Positions 58,234 to 64,000 of a stretch of DNA of 64,000 bases are shown here, piece by piece (within the stretch, counting starts at the first letter, position 1; the number at the start of each line of letters is the position of its first letter). The stretch spans positions 322,445,114 to 322,509,113 of the forward strand of contig CM022302.1 of NCBI GenBank assembly GCA_011799875.1, written 5' to 3'. The translations under genes and the position numbers were made by a program. The notes beneath the pieces are model-generated. The model worked only from the letters and a program-made list of their open reading frames with translations. It made no database searches and was not told the origin of the DNA. The DNA comes from Thinopyrum elongatum (lineage: Eukaryota > Streptophyta > Magnoliopsida > Poales > Poaceae).

Positions 58234-58309
58234 GCATTTTACAGTCGAAGCTGAATTTTACTGTCAAAACTGAATTATACTGACGAAACTAAATTTTACT
58301 GTCAAAATT
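58234..58309 (+). repeat. 19-bp tandem array, 4 copies
   Basis: Units start at 58234, 58253, 58272 and 58291, each of the form RMATTWTACWGWCRAARCT, with 2-5 differences between neighbours. Confidence 0.85.
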
Positions 58310-58394
58310 GATTGCACTAGTAGTAGAGCACTGCGATAAAAGTTTAGGCCGCTCGAGCACTTGTAGTAGAGAAGAAGTGATCTAAATCAGCAGC

Positions 58395-58840
58395 CCCTTG
58401 AGCAGGGAATGCACTAGCAGAGAGCAGCTCATGCAACAGCAACAACTGCGTTCGGAGCAGCAGCGCGAGAGAGAGCTAAAGCAGCAACTCATGTAGTTGT
58501 AGCAGGTCATGTAGCAGCAGCAGCAGCGCAACCAAGAGCAAGAGCAAAGAAGAGCAGCATCACGAACGAGAGCAAGAGCAGAGCAGCAACACGACCGACA
58601 ACAAGAGCAGAGGAGCAGCGTGAGCGAGAGACGGAGCAGCAGCAGCAGCAGCATGACCGACAACAGGAGCAGAGCAGCAGCAGCAGCGCAAGTGAGAGCC
58701 AGAGCAGCAGCAGCAGTACGACCGATAACAAGAGTAGAGCAGCAGCAACAACGCTAGCGAGAGCTGGAGCAGCAGCGCAACCGACAGCAAGAGTAGAGCA
58801 GCAACAGCAGTGCGAGCGAGAGCCGGAGCAGCAGCAGCTA
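58395..58840 (+). repeat. Gln/Glu/Arg-coding imperfect repeat, about 60-bp period
   Basis: Rich in CAG/GAG/CGA. The anchor CGACCGACAACAAGAGCAG and variants occur at about 58526 (diverged), 58592, 58654, 58719 and 58778, giving spacings of 59-66 bp. On the plus strand one frame at 58400-58620 would encode a Gln/Glu/Arg-rich coiled-coil-like protein interrupted by TAG codons. On the minus strand it reads as a Cys/Leu-rich shadow ORF. Confidence 0.65.
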
Positions 58841-59110
58841 ATGCTGGTGTGGACGTCGCCGCTGAGGGAGCAACGACATGGGGGAGAGACACCGTGAAGG
58901 AAGTGGCCGGCAATGGCGCCGGCGATGGAGACCCGCCATGGTTGCTCGGTATCGAGCACCAGCAGCCCCATGAGATTGAATAAAAGATAAAATACAGCGG
59001 TGAGTGCAGAACCTCCTTGCTGATGCCGAGTAGGCCTCAGCTTCATCGGAGGAATTGGTGATGGTGCTTCAGTTCTAGTGCGGCAGGTGAAGACGGAGCT
59101 GTGGAAACGG

Positions 59111-59669
59111 AGGTGGCGCGATAGATGAGGCGAACCTCGAGGCGGCTCCTTGGAGGTGGAGGACGTGGCGGATGAACTGGCGGGACGACGGGATCGACGA
59201 CGGATCCTCATCTGGTGCGGTGGATGAGGGACGTCGAGCTATTGCTATGGGCGACGTCGTCGAGGAAGAGGCTCCGGCTAGGCGGCGGTTGGGAGGTGGA
59301 CGGAGGAGCATGGGGTTTGGCGGGTTTTGGTGGTCTCGATGTACGAATGGGAGGGATGAAGGGGAAGAGAGGGGGGAGCCATGGCTTAGGGACGCGCTTG
59401 TCCGAAATGTGGGGTAAGTTACAAAAGTACCCCCACCTGTTTTGTCCATGCGACATCGAGGCGGCATTTCCGACTGAGGGGTAGAAGGGGGGTTTCGTCT
59501 GTCTGGGTTGTGCGACCGATTTTGGATAAGGAGGGAGTTTTCGCGCGTGTTGAAATTTCAGGATAACAAGGCGTGACACGGGTTGAAGAGGCGGGTGTTT
59601 CGTAGTAGAAGAGACAAGAGATACTCTAGCTTGAAAATTTCGGGATAACAAGGCGCGGATTCCATGTTC
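59111..59669 (-). other. GC-rich region with open frames, unassigned
   Basis: On the minus strand two overlapping frames (59075-59467 and 59208-59651) stay open and are rich in Pro, Ser and Arg. The sequence has no domain I recognise, and the other strand is open as well. It may be the 5' end of a decayed gene or the end of a transposon. No call is made. Confidence 0.3.
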
Positions 59670-59915
59670 GGGAGAACAAACTTACCGTGTACAAAAAAAT
59701 AGACAATTCATACAAGACAAAAGAGAGTCATGTCCCCTTTTACTATATTGCTATAAATTCCATTGAAAAACTACAAGAAAAATCTAAAAAAAAGTGGGAG
59801 AACAAGATTAGCGTGTACAATACCATATCAATTCGCACATCCCTCAACAACAACAAAAACAAATCAATTCGCACCACAAGAAAGAGTCATGTCCCGTTTT
59901 ATATGATTACAAATG
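59670..59915 (+). repeat. Diverged 126-bp direct duplication
   Basis: GGGAGAACAA, then GTGTACAA and later AGAGTCATGTCC, occur in the same order from 59670 and from 59796. Confidence 0.7.
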
Positions 59916-60629
59916 CCAGGATCTTGAATTTCAAATTTTGAATCCATGTTATGTTGAATTGGAATATATCGTAGGTGATCTTGTGGAGTATAATGGATGT
60001 AGTCCTACATTTTGCTCTTCCATCTTATATGAACATTTTACTTCATCCAATGAATATATATTGTCGTCTACCATATGGACTAAATTTGAATAAATTTTCC
60101 CTATTTGAATATGATTGTTGTAAAGTTATACGATCATTTAAATATTATCTTCATAATAGAAAACATGCATATAGTAGTAATCATATTTAAATATGAACTA
60201 CATGTACCATATGATCTCCAATTCAAATATTTTTATCCGTTTTATGTTGAATTGAAATCACGGTACATTCATGATCTAGGTAGCCAGACATTCGGAATAA
60301 TCTAAACCCTGTTTTCATATGTATAATGTGCTTAACACACACAACAATGCATGCCCCCCCGCCGCACACACACAACATTTAGATGTTAACTTCAAAAGCC
60401 ACACATTATCTCAGATTTGAATAGTTATGTCCATGCACGGATGCAATGTGGTCAGACGATGCCTGCCATCGGTATCTAAAATTCAAATAAATTTGGGCTT
60501 GTTCGATGTGTATATAGTATATATCACGTTTAATTCAAAACCACACCACACATATCTCCATTATATTCATGCATGCATGAGTTACAAACATCATGATGTA
60601 TTATTCAAATATTTGAATCCACTTTTATA
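59916..60629. other. AT-rich unassigned stretch
   Basis: No supported gene or element end. Contains a short C-run followed by CA repeats at about 60354-60376. Confidence 0.4.
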
Positions 60630-61770
60630 TTGATTATCGTCTCTGTGAGTCTTTTACACGCACATACACACTCCTCCTCCATTTGTGGATATGATAACTT
60701 TCCTACCAAGCATGCATATATGCACACACACTCCGCATCACTCCGAATCCTCTACATCGCGCATACACGTTCTTTTGTTCGGTCTCCCACGATCTCCCTA
60801 CGTCTCTCCATCTCCCTCTTTCCCACACACACCGATCGATATACCCCTCTAGCTAGGCATGCCTACCTACGACACACAAACATGTACACACATAGTCCCT
60901 CCCATCCTCTCACCATCCATGCCTCCCGACCTAACTCTGAGGCACGAGGGAACTGTCGCCCCCTCTGTTGTTATCAATCTTGCACTCGTACAGTGTCACA
61001 AGCTAGCTGCACCCCTCCCCCCACCACATACACATCTCCCTCTCTTCGTCACTCCGGGTGTTCTTTATCTCTGACGCATGTATGGATGTGCACCAATCGA
61101 TTTCCCTCTTTGTGTAGCTAGGTCTCTCGCTATTTCCCCACACAAAAGGACTGATCTATATCTCTAGTTAAGTCCCCCACTCTTTACCCATGTACACATC
61201 GACCCAACCACAACCTCTCTACATTGGACTTCCTACCACATACACATTAATTGTCCCTCCCCGCCTCATCATCCATGCCTTCCGCTTTATCTATCGACTA
61301 GACACGCGCGCCCACGCATGTTATTGTCCCCTCTCTTTAATTATCGATCTCGCACTTGTACTCCTTCCTTGTCTTCGTCTAGTTGGTCTCTCGCATCATC
61401 TTCCAGCATGCACCCCCTCTTTCCTAGCACTTGCCGAAAAATGGTTCCCCCACTTTGTATTACAAAGCAACCAACACCAATACAACCATATATTCGTGTC
61501 TATTGATATGTCGCGTAAACGATCCATCCCCCCTCTTCTCGTGTATCGCCCCCTGCACATACATATACTATGCATTCATGCCTCTCTTTGACACAAACAT
61601 ATGTATAGAGGCATGTCGCACACACCATCTCCCTCTCCTTCTCTCTAACACACACACTAGGTGGAGGACATGTATGAGGAGAAGAGGTGCACGCACGCAT
61701 GCACTGCCTCCCTCGTATACACACGCAGGTACACGATGGAGCACGTTTCTTTAAGGAGAGGTAGCCCACG
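60630..61770 (+). repeat. CA/CT-rich diverged repeats
   Basis: Pyrimidine-rich sequence with many ACACAC and CTCCCTC runs. A unit of about 200 bp recurs: the copy at 60889 (GTCCCTCCC, CATCCATGCC, TCAATCTTGCACTCGTA) and the copy at 61254 share the order of blocks, spaced about 360 bp. Open frames here follow from the lack of A-rich codons and are not taken as genes. Confidence 0.5.
61606..61730 (+). repeat. Dispersed repeat, copy 1 (copy 2 at about 63125-63245)
   Basis: Both copies contain TCGCACACACCATCT, then GAGAAGAGGTGCACGCA followed by TGCACT and a CA-rich tail. The spacing inside differs (copy 2 is longer). Confidence 0.6.
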
Positions 61771-62469
61771 TGATAATTTGACGCATGTTGACAGACTTTT
61801 TAGATGATGTGGCACTAGTACTTCTGGTACGTGCAAAGCAGGTAGGAAACAAAATACGAGCAAATTTTTGTTATGGGTGATGTCTCTCTTTTTCAGTCAA
61901 TATATTTATGACTAAAATGAGGGGGAGGGGGGGGGATCAATGAAGCCACATGGCACATGTGGAGGTGTTGTTTGGCAGCTTCTTATGTGGATTGATCACA
62001 CAGACGTGCTGATGGTTCCAGAAGAACATAGACGCTGCTGGGTACAATGAGGTTACTGCAGACACGAATCCCAGGCACTTAGACCGTTGGATCAACATCA
62101 ATGAACAACTAATATCGCGTCACATGTGAAATTAGAATTTCTAAACTGATTATAGAAATAGCCAGCAACGAGCTCTCATTTTTTGCTCCGAGAGGTTGCG
62201 GGAGTCTGGCTCCGCCATGATGGCCTCTGAGAATGCGGGCCCATGTACCCGTCTGAGAAACATATGTAAACCATCGGGCAAACTCCCACGCCCCCGCTAC
62301 ACTCAGAAAGAAAGATAAAACCCCCTCGCTTCCCTGGCTGGAAAAACACCGCCCTCGCCTTTCTAATGGGGTTCTATCGACCAATCTCGTTAAGGAGCCA
62401 AAACAATTGTTAGCCTTTACAAATTAAGTTAGGCGGTAAACTTACAGCCCGTTGCGTTGGCATTGCCCC
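61771..62469. other. Unassigned spacer
   Basis: Nothing supported. A G-run lies at about 61920-61936. A minus-strand open frame at 62109-62384 has no recognisable domain. Confidence 0.35.
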
Positions 62470-62755
62470 AACACACGGTCGGTCTGGCCCGCCGCTCACC
62501 GAAGGGACGCACATCGACTTGGTGCGTCACGAACATGTGCGACCGCATGTAAGCAGTAGCACTAGCACACAGTCGGTATGGCCTGCCGCTCACCAAAGGG
62601 ATGTGCATCGACTTGGTACATCACTGACATGTGCGACCACATGTGATCACTAGCATGAACAGACGGTATGTCCGGCCCGCCGCTCACCGAAGAGATGCGC
62701 ATCGGCTTAGTACATCACTTATGTTCGACCACATGTGAGCAGTAGCAAACCGACA
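62470..62755 (+). repeat. 94-bp tandem array, about 3 copies
   Basis: The anchor CCCGCCGCTCACCGAAG occurs at 62488, 62582 (two changes) and 62676, exactly 94 bp apart. Each unit also has GCATCGACTTGGT, CATGTGCGACC and CATGTGAGCAGTAGCA. Confidence 0.85.
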
Positions 62756-64000
62756 GGCCAAGCTCCCCCGCCTACTGCGCATCAAAAGCCCAGTCTTTTA
62801 TTTTAATAATATTGTAGATCCCTTTAAAAAAAGTAGATCGTACCAAGGACCAGACCATGGCGGTTGCAAATGCTCATGTGGCAGTTTCATGGGTAGGGGA
62901 GGGGCGTGGTGTGGCAGTTTTGTAAAATGCCATGGCACTTCTTTTTTATGCTGTTTTCGCCCAATAACTGGTGCCGTCGGATGCAGATCTTATAGTTATT
63001 GGTGCATTCACCAGGAATAGCCTCGTGGCAAGCTATTGACTAGTCTTTTTTTCACAGGCATTACATCGACACATATCATCTCTCTCCCTCTTTCCCACAC
63101 GCACCTAGTCTCTCGGGACTTCTCGCACACACCATCTCTAGCTCTCTAGGTCGATGCCACCCACATACACATGTACTCTATGTTTAGTACATTGTACGTG
63201 AAGAGAAGAGGTGCACGCATGCACTCGTCCTCTCTCACACACGCGTTTGTAGCTATGAATTGTAGTGTTCTCAAACATCCGATTGGCTCTATCAAAGGTT
63301 CACGTTACTCCTTGGCCTTGAGATTGAAAAGTTCAAAATGCGGGGGCTCAGCTGGAGGCGCGAGGTTTTTGTTAATGTGTGTGCCACACACGGCACCAAC
63401 ACGACACGAGCTTGGTCTGCCTGGTGTGCAGTCGGGTGAGTACTACTACTAGACATAGTTCATAATTAACTTGCACTAGTGATTAAACTAAATTAATACA
63501 TGATTGTGCTCCCACTCAAATCAATATCTCTCATAATTAATATTGAGTGATTCAAAATCTAAATCTAGTTCTCAGCCATTGACGTGGACATCACTAATGA
63601 TGAGAATTTTGACCGGTGGGCAAACTTTTGCCGATCATATCTCCATATGACTCTTGTTCATATTTTGATGCTTCGTGCTCCAAGCTCAGAACGATTCTGC
63701 CAGAACTTCAAGACAACTGAGTGTTATGTGCATTCATGGTCTGATCATCTCCGTCTTACACCTCTCATACCAATTGTACTCATGGTGACATGACGTACTA
63801 TGAGATGCTAGAATGTCATACACGGTTGCAACATTGGGAAGAGCACCTTTTAATCTTGATTTTAACTGTGAGAGATCAATCTAATATTTGACTATCGTGC
63901 AATCAATGCGTGCAAACAATAAAGGGATAAACATCTTAGGTAATTCATAAAAGCATGATATGGTATAGCCCTGGCGCCAGGAATTCTCCGTGACCATCTT
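62756..64000. other. Unassigned right end of the window
   Basis: Apart from the second copy of the dispersed repeat near 63125-63245, nothing can be assigned. Short open frames at 63171-63452 and 63584-63793 have no recognisable domain or supporting signal. Confidence 0.35.

Larger units (their letters stand above)
56631..59110 (+). repeat. Three diverged copies of a roughly 150-bp unit
   Basis: Copies at about 56631-56790, 57890-58050 and 59010-59110 share GATGGT-x-GTTGG, GGGGAAGAAGATCTGA and CGTCGTTG-AGCAGCTC segments; the third copy is the most diverged. On the minus strand the first two encode similar short peptides (SCYND / SCSND, then ASDLLPR). Between them the sequence is unassigned. 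The origin is unknown; they could be remains of one duplicated exon or of a repeat family. Confidence 0.5.

Noticed and set aside
58234..58309. CRISPR-like spacing in short repeats
   Set aside because: Units are directly adjacent without spacers, and the sequence is plant nuclear.
58507..59211. Cys/Leu-rich minus-strand open frame
   Set aside because: It is the antisense of the CAG/GAG-rich repeat; composition alone explains it.
60630..61754. Overlapping Thr/Ser/His-rich open frames
   Set aside because: They follow from CA/CT-rich sequence, overlap in several frames and lack domains.
63584..63793. Small plus-strand open frame of 69 codons
   Set aside because: No domain, homology or signal I can recognise; chance ORF is the simpler view.

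Overview
The window looks like repeat-rich intergenic DNA of a Triticeae grass (wheat, Aegilops or barley group). It is almost entirely nested LTR retrotransposons of types typical of that tribe. I find no intact cellular gene, no RNA gene and no CRISPR array. The organism call is an inference from element types and is not proven by a marker gene.

The oldest recognisable layer is a CACTA-type DNA transposon gene with a C-terminal Ulp1/C48 cysteine-protease domain. Its 5' coding part lies at 834-2445, a short middle piece at 45112-45256, and its 3' exons at 52811-54214, followed by subterminal repeats to about 55262. Two independent LTR retrotransposon insertions split it: element 1 (2446-45106, target duplication GGAAG) and element 6 (45257-52805, target duplication GTGCT). 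A third element (element 0, 1-833) borders it on the left and is cut by the window edge.

Element 1 is an Athila-lineage Gypsy element with gag, protease, RT, RNase H and integrase, all broken by stops and frameshifts. Element 2 (5004-23221, minus) sits in its gag, and element 3 (9228-20068, plus; about 4-kb LTRs, tRNA-Met primer site, pol deleted) sits inside element 2. Element 4 (30418-44602, minus) sits in the 3' LTR of element 1, element 5 (33074-40188, plus) sits inside element 4, and a 421-bp Mutator-like foldback MITE (37852-38272) sits inside element 5. The deepest path is therefore five levels: CACTA > 1 > 4 > 5 > MITE. Boundaries of elements 1-6 were set by TG...CA ends (two degenerate), 5-bp target duplications, primer-binding sites and polypurine tracts.

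Elements 2, 4, 5 and 6 are non-autonomous: each has a gag-like ORF but no pol. Elements 2, 4 and 6 encode recognisably the same unfamiliar protein. All four share a long 3' non-coding module with two small hairpins, one just after the gag-like stop with apparent compensatory base changes, and one beside internal copies of the polypurine tract. An Athila element such as element 1 could have supplied enzymes in trans; that is inference.

From 55263 to 64000 the sequence is older or lower-copy. It holds a 916-bp Mutator-like foldback element with a perfect 9-bp target duplication, three diverged copies of a roughly 150-bp unit, a Gln-rich imperfect tandem repeat, a 19-bp x4 array, a 126-bp duplication, CA/CT-rich repeats and a 94-bp x3 array. 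I recognise no gene there.
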